DNA of 64,000 nucleotides from Lachnoclostridium sp. UBA6558 (lineage in GTDB: Bacteria > Bacillota > Clostridia > Lachnospirales > Lachnospiraceae), in the NCBI GenBank assembly GCA_002434335.1, contig DJJW01000077.1, forward strand, positions 22,022 through 86,021, read 5' to 3'. The translations under genes were made by a program, and so were the position numbers. Under the pieces are notes generated by a model that had not been told where the DNA came from, did no database searches, and saw only the letters and a program-made list of their open reading frames with translations. Position 1 is the stretch's first letter; each line of letters begins with the position of its first letter. Below, one piece after another: positions 53,294 to 61,949 of the stretch.

Positions 53294-53863
53294 ATGAATT
53301 ATGCGGTTAAACCTCTGGATAGCAGCAACGGAGAGGTATTTACAGACTTTCTGGGGAATCTGGACTTTAGTCTTACCCCTCATTGGGCAACCTGTTTCTG
53401 CAGATTTTATTACAGCGACTGCAGCATAGAAGAATGGGCGGCAAAAAGCGGTGAGACCAATAAGGCAGAAGCCCTGGAGGATATACGTAAGGGGAATATG
53501 AAAGGGTTTCTTGCCTTTGACGGAGATAAATGCATCGGCTGGTGCAGTGCCAATGATATCGTAAGATTTCCCCGGCTGTCAGAGGATGTCAGCCATCTGA
53601 TAGAGGGAAAGCGGACAGGCTGTACCATCTGTTATGTGATACACCCTGAGTACCGAAGACAGGGAGTGGCAAGATTACTGCTTCAATATGCAGTGGAAGA
53701 CTTTAAGCAGAAAGGCTTTGACCATTTACTTGCATTTCCGGTAGTTGCGGATACTCCTGCGGAAACACATTACAGGGGAAGCGTAAATATGTATCTGGAA
53801 AACGGCTTTCAGGAGATTGGTAACCAGGACAATGTGAAGGCTATGCTTCTGGAACTGAAATAA
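53294..53863 (+). CDS. GNAT family N-acetyltransferase
   Basis: 189 residues from ATG 53294; GGAGAAGGAATGG just ahead fits this start better than ATG 53276. Motif A: CYVIHPEYRRQGVARLLLQY, with R-R-x-G-x-A for acetyl-CoA binding, then YLENGFQEIG near the end. Substrate unknown. It ends just before a MITE-like palindrome and may be the last gene of the exporter/two-component unit. Confidence 0.82.
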   Translation: MNYAVKPLDSSNGEVFTDFLGNLDFSLTPHWATCFCRFYYSDCSIEEWAAKSGETNKAEALEDIRKGNMKGFLAFDGDKCIGWCSANDIVRFPRLSEDVSHLIEGKRTGCTICYVIHPEYRRQGVARLLLQYAVEDFKQKGFDHLLAFPVVADTPAETHYRGSVNMYLENGFQEIGNQDNVKAMLLELK

Positions 53864-53890
53864 AATATGGGTGGCGAAAGGTAGTTGGTC

Positions 53891-54138
53891 GCAAGGGGAC
53901 GGCAAATTGTTCAAACCAGAAAAACGTATGCTTCGATTTCAAGGTATAAGAAGTCCTAATTCTCTGGGTATTTCGTGCTTGACATATTCTAAAACAGATA
54001 ACTCGCTTGCGCTCAAACAATCTGTTTTAGATTATAGCACAAAATATCCAGAGAAAAGGACTTACTAATACCTTTCCATAGGCGCATTCGTTCCTTCTGG
54101 TTTGTACAATTTGCCTGTACTCATTTGCAAATATGGTT
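53891..54138. mobile_element. MITE-like 248-bp imperfect palindrome
   Basis: The two halves are inverted copies with small differences. The outer arms are GGCAAATTGTTCAAACCAG (53901) and the complement of CTGGTTTGTACAATTTGCC (54098-54116); then come AAGGTATAAGAAGTCCT (53941) against the complement of AGGACTTACTAATACCTT; and the inner arms are TAAAACAGAT / ATCTGTTTTA around the loop AACTCGCTTGCGCTCAAACA. There is no coding capacity. AAATATGG occurs on both sides (53863-53870 and 54139-54146), a possible target duplication, although the left copy is 20 bases outside the palindrome. Family not known to me. Confidence 0.65.
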
Positions 54139-54209
54139 TTGATCCTTGAATTATTTATTACTACTGATCGTATACGAAAATTATAATAAAAAAGTATTTC
54201 AAATTTTCG

Positions 54210-54238
54210 TTGACAGATTGAGGTGCATATGATAAATT
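54210..54238 (+). promoter_or_regulatory. Predicted promoter of the ilvB leader
   Basis: TTGACA (54210-54215) and TAAATT (54233-54238) with a 17-base spacer. The -10 match is moderate. It lies about 55 bases before the T-box leader. Confidence 0.5.
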
Positions 54239-54289
54239 GTAAACTAATAAATATACAAGTTAATAAATATATATATTAAATGCAGTGAC

Positions 54290-54596
54290 AAGGAGGAGTA
54301 CATACTAATCCGATTTGCAGAGAGAAGACGGCAGGTGAAAGTCTTCATTCAGGTAGTATGGAAGTAGCCTTTGAGCAGTGAACCCAACGGGAACACCTGG
54401 TAAACCTATGGAAACAGGCTGTTCTTTAGTAGACTTCAACGGAATTTTCCGCCGTTACACGGAAAGCGGTATCGATATCTTTGAGCACTATGGCAAGAGT
54501 CCGTATCGTAATGAGTGCAGAGAACTTTCTCTGAATTTAGGTGGTAACACGGATAATTATTCGCCCTAAGCTAAAACTTTAGCTTAGGGCTTTTTT
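54290..54596 (+). promoter_or_regulatory. T-box leader of ilvB, valine specifier GTA
   Basis: Stem I marks: CAGAGAGAAG near 54317, GGTGAAAG near 54334. The triplet GTA (54364-54366) is followed by six bases and GAGC, the same frame as in the Thr and Lys T-boxes of this window. The T-box is AGGTGGTAACACGG (54539-54552) and is followed by a 13-base terminator stem GCCCTAAGCTAAA / TTTAGCTTAGGGC and six T. UGGU calls for discriminator A, as in tRNA-Val. Confidence 0.9.
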
Positions 54597-54597
54597 G
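54563..54597 (+). terminator. Terminator of the valine T-box
   Basis: A perfect 13-base stem with a 2-base loop (54563-54590) and T6. It is the off state of the leader. Confidence 0.9.
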
Positions 54598-54683
54598 CGT
54601 CTGACTTAGGTGGAATAGCAAGAAGTACGATAGCATCCCATTTTCGGTATCTTGAGTGCCGACAGTTTAGAAGGAGGAGAACC

Positions 54684-56405
54684 ATGGAAATGAAAGGAAC
54701 ATCACTTTTTATCAAAGCACTGAAGGAAGAAGGTGTTGATACACTCTTTGCCTATCCGGGAGGACAGGTAATCGATTTGTTTGATGCACTTTATGATTCA
54801 GAGGGAATCGAGGTAATTCTGCCAAGACATGAACAGGGGTTGATACATGCAGCAGACGGTTATGCCCGGTCAACAGGTAAAGTGGGTGTCTGTCTGGTTA
54901 CCAGCGGACCAGGTGCCACCAATCTGGTTACCGGTATTGCAACTGCCAACTATGACAGCGTTCCTTTGGTTTGCTTTACCGGACAGGTACCCACTCATCT
55001 TATCGGCAATGATGCTTTTCAGGAGGTAGATATTGTAGGTATCTCCAGGAATATCTGTAAACATGCCATAACAGTAAGAGACAGAAAAGACCTGGGTAGG
55101 ATTATCAAAGAAGCCTTCTTTATTGCAAGGTCCGGTAAGCCTGGGCCGGTAGTAGTAGATCTGCCAAAGGATATTCAGCAGGCTATGGGAAGTGACGAAT
55201 ATCCAAAGGAAGTATCCATCAGAGGGTATAAGCCCAATACGGGTGTCCATGTAGGACAGGTAAGGAGAGCGCTGAGTATCTTAAGTCAAGCGAAGAAGCC
55301 CTTATTCTTGGTAGGCGGCGGCGTTAACATCGCCGATGCGGGCAGAGAGTTTACCCGTCTGGCCGAACTTACCGGTATGCCGGTAATTACTACTATAATG
55401 GGAAAAGGCGCGATACCCACAAATCATCCTCTGTACATCGGCAACATCGGAATTCATGGGAACTATGCAGCCAATCGTGCAATCAGTGAATGTGATGTGC
55501 TCTTTTCTATCGGTACCAGATTCAATGACCGTATAACCGGAAAAATTACGGAATTTGCCAAGCTCGCTTCGATCATTCATATTGATATTGATGCGGCTTC
55601 CATCTCCAGAAATATTCAAGTGGATATACCCATCGTAGCCGATGCCAAAACCGCTATTTTAAAGATATTGGAGGAAGCGGAAGCTTTGCCTATTAAAGAG
55701 TGGACAGAAGAGGTTAAGAGCTGGAAGCAGGAGTATCCTTTGGAAATGAAGAAATACGAAGGTATGACGCCGGAAATAATTATTCATAAAATTAATGAAA
55801 AATTTAAAGACCTTATCGTAGTAACGGATGTAGGGCAGAATCAGATGTGGACCACACAGTATCTTGAAATGGATCATAACAGAAAGCTTCTGACCTCCGG
55901 CGGACTTGGCACAATGGGGTACGGACTGCCGGCTGCCATCGGAGCACAGCTTGGTAACCCAGGTACTCCCGTAGTATGTATTTCCGGTGATGGTGGAATG
56001 CAGATGAACATACAGGAGATGGCCACAGCTGTTGCTTTGGAGCTTCCCTTGATTCTCTGTGTCTTTAACAACTCTTATCTTGGAAATGTACGCCAGTGGC
56101 AGGAAATGTTCTATGGAGGACGTTATGCCTATACCTGTCTTACTGCCAGAAGAAGCTGTGCTAAGGATTGTAAAAATCCTGAAAAATGCTGTCCGAAATA
56201 CTCACCTGATTTTGTAAAACTGGCGGAAAGCTATGATGCAGCAGGAATCCGGGTAGAAAAAACCGAGGATATTGACGGAGCACTGGAGGCTGCCCTTAGG
56301 AAGACAGATGCACCTACTCTCATAGAATTCATCATAGAGCCCGAAGCCAATGTGTACCCGATTGTACCTACCGGTAAACCTTTAAGTGAAATGGTAATGG
56401 ATTAA
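54684..56405 (+). CDS. ilvB: Acetolactate synthase, large (catalytic) subunit
   Basis: ThDP enzyme that joins pyruvate with pyruvate or 2-oxobutyrate, the first common step to Val, Leu and Ile. 573 residues: the catalytic Glu in LPRHEQGLIHAADGYARSTG, FTGQVPTHLIGNDAFQE, and the ThDP/Mg motif GDGGMQMNIQEMATAVALEL with NNSYLGNVRQWQEMFY. An unusual insert of about 18 residues at 485-503 holds five Cys (485, 492, 496, 502, 503), replacing the short loop before the conserved PDFVKLAE. Regulated by the valine T-box. AAGGAGGAG precedes the ATG; ilvN follows after 216 bases. Confidence 0.95.
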   Translation: MEMKGTSLFIKALKEEGVDTLFAYPGGQVIDLFDALYDSEGIEVILPRHEQGLIHAADGYARSTGKVGVCLVTSGPGATNLVTGIATANYDSVPLVCFTGQVPTHLIGNDAFQEVDIVGISRNICKHAITVRDRKDLGRIIKEAFFIARSGKPGPVVVDLPKDIQQAMGSDEYPKEVSIRGYKPNTGVHVGQVRRALSILSQAKKPLFLVGGGVNIADAGREFTRLAELTGMPVITTIMGKGAIPTNHPLYIGNIGIHGNYAANRAISECDVLFSIGTRFNDRITGKITEFAKLASIIHIDIDAASISRNIQVDIPIVADAKTAILKILEEAEALPIKEWTEEVKSWKQEYPLEMKKYEGMTPEIIIHKINEKFKDLIVVTDVGQNQMWTTQYLEMDHNRKLLTSGGLGTMGYGLPAAIGAQLGNPGTPVVCISGDGGMQMNIQEMATAVALELPLILCVFNNSYLGNVRQWQEMFYGGRYAYTCLTARRSCAKDCKNPEKCCPKYSPDFVKLAESYDAAGIRVEKTEDIDGALEAALRKTDAPTLIEFIIEPEANVYPIVPTGKPLSEMVMD

Positions 56406-56519
56406 AGCTGCTTACGTATAGGAGTAATGGCGAGTTCGGAAGTATCGGATAAGAGCTACAATTCTATAAATGACAAGTGTTTTATAACCGGTTTTATGTA
56501 ACGGATGGAAGATTGAATA

Positions 56520-56550
56520 AAATACCTCAAATCAAGTTGAGGTGTCTTTG
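56520..56550 (+). promoter_or_regulatory. Small hairpin between ilvB and ilvN
   Basis: ACCTCAA / TTGAGGT (56524-56543) with a short T-rich stretch. It may damp read-through or fold near an ilvN promoter. No other feature is seen in 56406-56621. Confidence 0.4.
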
Positions 56551-56621
56551 ATAATTGTAAAATAAGCTTCCAGGAAAATCACGTTGTACAGGATAATAAG
56601 ATAGAGGAAGGCAGGAGAAAT

Positions 56622-57146
56622 ATGGGAAAAGCAGCAGAGAATATCATAAAAAAAAGATGGATTTCTCTTTATGTTGAGAATGAGATAGGAGTTCTTGCAA
56701 AGATCTCCGGACTCTTTTCAGGGAAATCCTACAATCTGGACAGTTTAACCGTTGGTGAGACGGAGGATGAGACAATCTCCAGAATGACCATTAGTGTTAC
56801 CAGTGATGAGAGTACCTTTGAGCAGATTAAGAAACAGTTGAACCGATGTGTTGAGGTAATTAAGGTAGTGGACTTTACCGATATTCCCATTCATATGAAG
56901 GAAATATTATTTATTAAAGTTAACAGCCTGAATGCGGGAGAGAAAGAGGAGGTATTCCGTATTGCTCAGATTTATGGAATATCTATAATAGACTGTGACC
57001 GCAGTAATCTGCTTCTGGAATGTGTTCATACGGAGAGTAAAAATAATGCGCTGATCAAGCTGTTTAAGAGTTCCTTTCCCAACCGCATTGAAGTAATCAA
57101 AGGTGGAAGTGTGGCTATTGAAGCGATTAGTATGGCGGACAGGTAG
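56622..57146 (+). CDS. ilvN: Acetolactate synthase, regulatory (small) subunit
   Basis: 174 residues. The ACT domain opens with RWISLYVENEIGVLAKISGL and SLTVGETEDETISRMTISV, where valine feedback acts; the C-terminal domain contains EIKI-type MKEILFIKVNSLNAGEKEEV and CVHTESKNNALI. The catalytic subunit lies upstream. GGCAGGAG precedes the ATG. Confidence 0.93.
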   Translation: MGKAAENIIKKRWISLYVENEIGVLAKISGLFSGKSYNLDSLTVGETEDETISRMTISVTSDESTFEQIKKQLNRCVEVIKVVDFTDIPIHMKEILFIKVNSLNAGEKEEVFRIAQIYGISIIDCDRSNLLLECVHTESKNNALIKLFKSSFPNRIEVIKGGSVAIEAISMADR

Positions 57147-57418
57147 TTGTAGTTGTCGCAGGAAATAAGCAGATGATGATATTGATGATAATCAACCGGT
57201 GGTTTAGAAATAATTGCAAAACTTAATCCTGAATATATGGAAAAAGGCTCCATTAACTATTATAGTATAAATACAGCGCTGTAGCATTACATTGCAAAGA
57301 AATCTTTCCAAAGACCAGAGGATAAGATCCTTATGGAGAGTAAATTTGTAAAAATAAAATTATAAATAATGTTAGTGAGTATTTAAACGTGTGTTAACGC
57401 ACACAGATAGGAGCTACT

Positions 57419-59173
57419 ATGATAGATAATGAAAAAGTCGGAAGCAGGATTGCGGTATTAAGAAAGGCAAAGAATCTGACAGGTGAACGTTTTGCAGAGC
57501 TGCTTCACGTAACACCTCAGGCGGTAAGTAAATGGGAGAACGGTAAAAGTCTTCCGGAAACGTATCTGCTACCTGGTATAGCAGGTATTCTTGGGACCTC
57601 GATAGATTCCCTGTTATTACCCCAGGAACTGGTTATTTTAGAAGCTGTGTTTACGGACGGAGAAACTCAGGTGGAGGTTACACGGATACTTAACAGCAAT
57701 ATTAACGGAAATGCTCTGTACATCAGTGCAAATGCAAAGACCATGGGTTTTATAAAGGAGAGTGAGCGGCTTAAGATACTGGCAGTAACTTACCGCACAC
57801 CGGAAGGAATCTTTCATGACTATGTTACGGAAGATGGTTTTCTGTCCCTGAACCTTAAGGAAGGCAAGTACAAAAAGGAGGACAACAGGCAGATAATCGG
57901 TGCATTCTATGGCAATCGGGAGGATTACAGGGACTGCATGGTAAAGATAAAACATTATGACTATTTTGCCTGGAAGGAAATACCCGTAGGGCATGAGAGT
58001 TTCCCGAGTTCTACAAAGACTGAGAAACAGGAATATCTGACGCTGATCTATCGTAACGGGGAAGGGATTCGTGTCGTCAGCTGCAGAGAAGGTGAAGCGC
58101 TGTGTTACTCCAAAGACGGGAAGGATTTATACAGAAAAGATACGTCCTGTGCGGAGCTGGCTGGTATTGCGCCTCTGGAATGGGAACAGGGTATGGACTG
58201 TACCTGGGCAGGGGCGCTGACCAGAGCTTTTCAATATCTGGGAGAGACCTGTACCTACGAACAGCTGATGGGACTTTCCGGTGCCTGCTACCGTATTGCC
58301 TTTACAGAGGTCTGGGATTACAGCGCTGTGGATGCGCTGGTGGCCTATGATTACTCCACCCCCCTCTTTAAAGCGGCAGGCTATGAGCAAATCTGGGCTG
58401 AACGTCTTAGAAAAGAAGAAAGGACAGCAGAGAGGCATAGAATTGTTGCCGACATTGATGAAGGGAAACCTGTTATAGCCATTAATCTAAGGATTGCGCC
58501 GGAATGGGGTGTTATAACCGGCTACAGAGATAATGGTAAAATACTCCTTTGCAGAACTTATTTTGACGGAGAGCTGTTAAAAGAAAAAGGGATGGATTAT
58601 TTGGAGGCGGATTTCTGGCCTTTTCTGATAACACATATTGGAGATAGAAGAGATAAGCCTACGGATTATGAAAGCTTGCTTGCCTCACTGGAGTTACTGA
58701 TAAAGTCTTTCCGGGCATCTGTGCAGAACGGTTATTACCAGGGAGAGGAAGCATATGAGATGTGGATTGAGGGTCTGTTAAAAGAAGAATTATGGGATGG
58801 CCATAGCAGGTACGAAGAGATTGACAGAAGAATCGGTGTCAATGATACCACCCTCTTAAATCTTATTGATGCCAGAAGAAGTGCAGGGGTTTATTTAAAG
58901 GAAGCCGCCGCCTTTGTTACAGAAGAGTATCAAGAGTCAATTAGTCTGTTAAGTACAAATTATAATGAAATTGCAGAAAGCCTTATGAATTTCAGAGAAC
59001 AGTCAAAAAAGAATGCCACCGAAAAGGTACATTATAATGAAATTGATACGGGACGTAATTTCAGTAGAGACTTTCGCAAAAAGCAGGCACAACTGTTAAA
59101 GCAGGTACTGGATATAGAAAGAGATATAGTGGCTGCCGCAGAGAAAGTTCTTAAGGAATTAAGAAATGAGTAA
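57419..59173 (+). CDS. XRE-HTH protein fused to a BtrH-like (papain-fold) domain
   Basis: 584 residues. Residues 1-65 form an XRE HTH (RIAVLRKAKNLTGERFAELL, VTPQAVSKWENGKSLPETYL). A middle beta-rich part follows (about 70-240). From about 255 there is a cysteine-peptidase-like fold, MDCTWAGALTRAFQYLGETC, with later PVIAINLRIAPEWGVITGYR, resembling the butirosin BtrH N-terminal / C39-like family that moves acyl groups. The last 150 residues are helical. Such fusions are known in Clostridia, but the role is unknown. The fusion of a DNA-binding head to a transferase-like body is notable. Confidence 0.7.
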   Translation: MIDNEKVGSRIAVLRKAKNLTGERFAELLHVTPQAVSKWENGKSLPETYLLPGIAGILGTSIDSLLLPQELVILEAVFTDGETQVEVTRILNSNINGNALYISANAKTMGFIKESERLKILAVTYRTPEGIFHDYVTEDGFLSLNLKEGKYKKEDNRQIIGAFYGNREDYRDCMVKIKHYDYFAWKEIPVGHESFPSSTKTEKQEYLTLIYRNGEGIRVVSCREGEALCYSKDGKDLYRKDTSCAELAGIAPLEWEQGMDCTWAGALTRAFQYLGETCTYEQLMGLSGACYRIAFTEVWDYSAVDALVAYDYSTPLFKAAGYEQIWAERLRKEERTAERHRIVADIDEGKPVIAINLRIAPEWGVITGYRDNGKILLCRTYFDGELLKEKGMDYLEADFWPFLITHIGDRRDKPTDYESLLASLELLIKSFRASVQNGYYQGEEAYEMWIEGLLKEELWDGHSRYEEIDRRIGVNDTTLLNLIDARRSAGVYLKEAAAFVTEEYQESISLLSTNYNEIAESLMNFREQSKKNATEKVHYNEIDTGRNFSRDFRKKQAQLLKQVLDIERDIVAAAEKVLKELRNE

Positions 59174-59324
59174 TGCAAGCTGGTTACTTAGAAGTGGTTT
59201 CTATTGAACGAATTCGGATATTAATAAATGGGTATGATTTTTATAGCTATTATAAACTCATTAAAGCAGTAAAAGTCAGAGCTTGACAAAGTCATAAAAA
59301 TCAGTACTTGACAAAATCAGAATG

Positions 59325-59353
59325 TTGACAGACTAAAAAATATATGCTATCAT
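59325..59353 (+). promoter_or_regulatory. Predicted promoter of the lysS leader
   Basis: TTGACA (59325-59330) and TATCAT (59348-59353), 17 bases apart. Two further CTTGACAAA words at 59282 and 59308 precede it in a loose 25-base repeat, so the transcription start could vary. Confidence 0.6.
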
Positions 59354-59384
59354 AACAAAAATTTTATAAATCAAAGGCAGTGAA

Positions 59385-59668
59385 GAGAAGAGTACACTAT
59401 AATGGATGCCACAGAGAGCCTCGGTTTGCTGAGAAGAGGCGCAAAAGGTATGGTGGAAAAAAGCCTCGGAGCCGCGTACCGAAAGAGATATTCTCCTGAG
59501 GCTACGATGGGAGCGCCCATTACAGCGCCAGAGTATCGACTGATGACAAATAAGCCTGAAGTTCGTACTTGAAGAGGTTCCTTTTGCGAAAAAGGAATGA
59601 AACAGGGTGGTAACACGAAGCATAAGCTCTCGTCCTTGAATAAAATCAGGGAGGAGGGCTTTTTTTAT
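59385..59668 (+). promoter_or_regulatory. T-box leader of lysS, lysine specifier AAA
   Basis: ACAGAGAGCC near 59410 marks Stem I. The triplet AAA (59460-59462) is followed by six bases and GAGC, the same frame as in the other two T-boxes. The T-box is AGGGTGGTAACACGAAG near 59606. The terminator AGCTCTCGTCCTTGA / TCAGGGAGGAGGGCT with T7 follows (59624-59666). A lysine T-box fits lysS, 260 bases downstream. Confidence 0.88.
59624..59668 (+). terminator. Terminator of the lysine T-box
   Basis: A 15-position stem with one mismatch and two G-U pairs around a 6-base loop, then TTTTTTT. Confidence 0.8.
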
Positions 59669-59725
59669 TGCAGAAATTTTATCTTGGTGACATGGACATA
59701 AAAGAAAAAACGAACAGACAATAGA

Positions 59726-59850
59726 GGCAAAGACGGTAAAGACAAAGACGGATAAAAGACAAAGACAGTAAAAACAAAGACGGTAAAAGATAAAGGCAGT
59801 AAAAGATAAAGACAGTAAAAGAAGGCAGTAAACTCAAATAATGACAGTAA
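59726..59850. repeat. Purine-rich degenerate tandem repeat between the T-box and lysS
   Basis: About eight units of roughly 13-17 bases, AAAGACGGTAAAAGAT and variants (AAAGACAGTAAAAAC, AAAGGCAGTAAAAGAT). It lies in the mRNA leader, after the terminator and before the lysS ribosome site, so it will be transcribed whenever the T-box is on. It holds no ORF. Confidence 0.7.
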
Positions 59851-59929
59851 ACTCAAAACTATGAGAGTAATCAAAAATTATTATTTACAACTAGTAAGAA
59901 GTGCAAAGAAGCATGGTAAAGGAGAACAT

Positions 59930-61441
59930 ATGTTAACAGAACAGGAAATTATAAGAAGAGAAAAGTTAAGCCAGATAAGGGAAACACTAAATCCCTACCC
60001 GGAGAGATTTCCGCTTTCCCATTCCTTAAAGGAAGCGGGAAATCTAAGTGATGGTACCCCAGAAGTTAGTGTAGCAGGCAGGCTGCTGTCCATTAGACGT
60101 ATGGGAAAGCTTACCTTTGGAGTATTAGGAGATGTTGAAGGCAGAGTGCAGATTGCTCTTAAGAAGGATGTACTGGGGGAAGAGGTCTATCAATTTGTGA
60201 AGAGGCAGCTGGATCTTGGTGATTTTGTAGGAGTAACCGGTGAGATATTTACTACCCAGGCAGGTGAGAAGACAGTAAGGGCAGACAAGTTCATTTTTCT
60301 GGGGAAGGCGCTTAAGCCGCTGCCGGAAAAGTTTCATGGATTAAATGACAAGGACAGCTGTTACCGCAAGAGATATCTGGATCTTATCATGAACCAGAAA
60401 ACCAGGGACAGATTCCTGTTAAAGAGCAGCTTTGTAAAGGCAGTCAGAAGATTTCTGGAAGATGAGGCTTATATTGAAATTGAAACGCCGGTACTTATCA
60501 ACAAGCCTTCCGGAGCGCTTGCAAAGCCCTTTGTTTCTCATCATAATGCCTTGGATATGGAGGTATATCTTCGTATTGCACCGGAAACTTATCTAAAGAG
60601 AGCTGTAGTTGGCGGCTTTAATAAAGTATTTGAATTTGCCAGATGTTTTCGCAATGAAGGTATTGACCCAACGCATCTGCAGGATTTTACCATGCTGGAA
60701 TGCTATCTGGCATATGCCAACTATAAGGACAATATGAAGTTTACTCAAAGGCTCCTTGCACAGGCTGTTTATGAAGTATTTGGCAGTAAAACGATAGAAG
60801 TAAACGGGCGGACACTCTGCTTTGAGGGAGAGTGGCCGGTAGTTACCTTTAAGGAGCTAATAGAGAGGGACTGTGGTATTGATATCAATAAATTCCAGAG
60901 TGCAGAAGAATTACTGAAGGAGATTGTGAGGCAGAATATCAAACTGGAAACCTCAGCGGAGCTGCAAACCCTTGGAAGGGGAAATCTGATTGACCAGCTG
61001 TATAAGAAGGTGAGCAGACCAAAGCTTACAGGCCCGGTATTTCTGGTGGAACACCCCATCGATCTTTCACCGCTGGCAAGAGCAAAGGATGATAATGCAG
61101 AGATTACCGACCGTTTTCAGCTTATTATTAACGGTGCAGAGGTAATTAACGGCTACTCCGAGCTGGTAGATCCAATTGAGCAGCACAATCGTTTGCTGGA
61201 GCAGGCAGCTTCCCATGGTAAAGGGGATGAAGAGGCCATGGTCATGGATAAAGATTATATTACTGCCATGGAGTATGGTATGCCGCCTATTTCTGGCTGG
61301 GGTATGGGCATTGACCGTATTCTTCAGGTATTAACAGGAGAAGAAAATCTGAAGGATCTGATTCTGTTTCCACTTATGAGGCCTGTTGAGGAAGAAGGAG
61401 AACAGGTAGAAACTGAAGGGGATTTCATTGAAAAGTTTTAA
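59930..61441 (+). CDS. lysS: Lysyl-tRNA synthetase, class II (divergent form)
   Basis: 503 residues from ATG 59930 (AAAGGAG ahead); the frame is open to 59861 through the purine-rich repeat. Domains: OB-fold anticodon binding (about 50-140), motif 1 and 2 (FLEDEAYIEIETPVLINKPS; VFEFARCFRNEGIDPTHLQD) and motif 3 (GWGMGIDRILQVL). It differs from housekeeping LysS at usually constant places: GALAKPFVSHHNALDMEVYL in place of GGAAARPF, and IAPETYLKRAVVG. It is likely a second, starvation-induced LysRS under the lysine T-box. Confidence 0.88.
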   Translation: MLTEQEIIRREKLSQIRETLNPYPERFPLSHSLKEAGNLSDGTPEVSVAGRLLSIRRMGKLTFGVLGDVEGRVQIALKKDVLGEEVYQFVKRQLDLGDFVGVTGEIFTTQAGEKTVRADKFIFLGKALKPLPEKFHGLNDKDSCYRKRYLDLIMNQKTRDRFLLKSSFVKAVRRFLEDEAYIEIETPVLINKPSGALAKPFVSHHNALDMEVYLRIAPETYLKRAVVGGFNKVFEFARCFRNEGIDPTHLQDFTMLECYLAYANYKDNMKFTQRLLAQAVYEVFGSKTIEVNGRTLCFEGEWPVVTFKELIERDCGIDINKFQSAEELLKEIVRQNIKLETSAELQTLGRGNLIDQLYKKVSRPKLTGPVFLVEHPIDLSPLARAKDDNAEITDRFQLIINGAEVINGYSELVDPIEQHNRLLEQAASHGKGDEEAMVMDKDYITAMEYGMPPISGWGMGIDRILQVLTGEENLKDLILFPLMRPVEEEGEQVETEGDFIEKF

Positions 61442-61694
61442 GCAAATATAAATAAATCATGGAAAGGAATTGACATTTTCAGGGAAATGATTATAATGAC
61501 AAAAAAGTATTTATATAAGTTGAGGTATTAATTTTAAACTTTGAAACAAGAATCTGAATTAAATGGAATTTTGGTTTCTTAGAAGTTAAATACCAAATTT
61601 ATGTTATGACCGTCTGGTAACTAACTGTCATTGACAGATGACATGTTTATGAAGGGATTACGGGTAAAGCTTAATAAGCAGAAAGAAGGACACA

Positions 61695-61844
61695 ATGGCA
61701 CAAGCAAATATGACAACATCAAAAGTCGTGTATTTTATGAACTGGGGTTACTCTGTTAACGCCGGTTATACTAATGTGCCATCCCCTCGTATATCTTATA
61801 ATACAGATACCGGTCCAGGTCATGAGGAACTTTTTATTTTCTGA
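61695..61844 (+). CDS. Orphan 49-residue peptide with own terminator
   Basis: ATG 61695 after AAGAAGGA. The product MAQANMTTSKVVYFMNWGYS continues to NTDTGPGHEELFIF. It has no signal peptide, is Asn/Tyr/Ser-rich and is not a leader repeat. A terminator sits 24 bases after the stop, and a methyltransferase and an acetyltransferase follow. I do not recognise it. It may be a modified-peptide precursor or an unrelated small protein. Confidence 0.5.
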   Translation: MAQANMTTSKVVYFMNWGYSVNAGYTNVPSPRISYNTDTGPGHEELFIF

Positions 61845-61867
61845 AACAGACCCAAAGTATATTATCT

Positions 61868-61903
61868 AACCGGTGTTTGTATAAGCAGACACCGGTTTTT
61901 TGT
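61868..61903 (+). terminator. Terminator after the 49-residue peptide gene
   Basis: AACCGGTGT (61868-61876) pairs with ACACCGGTT (61889-61897), followed by T residues. Confidence 0.85.
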
Positions 61904-61949
61904 CTGCTGAATACATTCATCCGGAGTATTCCTTGAAAGGAGAGTACAT

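Noticed and set aside
53871..54068. 65-codon ORF across the palindromic element
   Set aside because: It runs through the hairpin arms, and the protein has no similarity that I can see.
54378..54569. 63-codon ORF in front of ilvB
   Set aside because: It lies wholly inside the T-box leader and its terminator.
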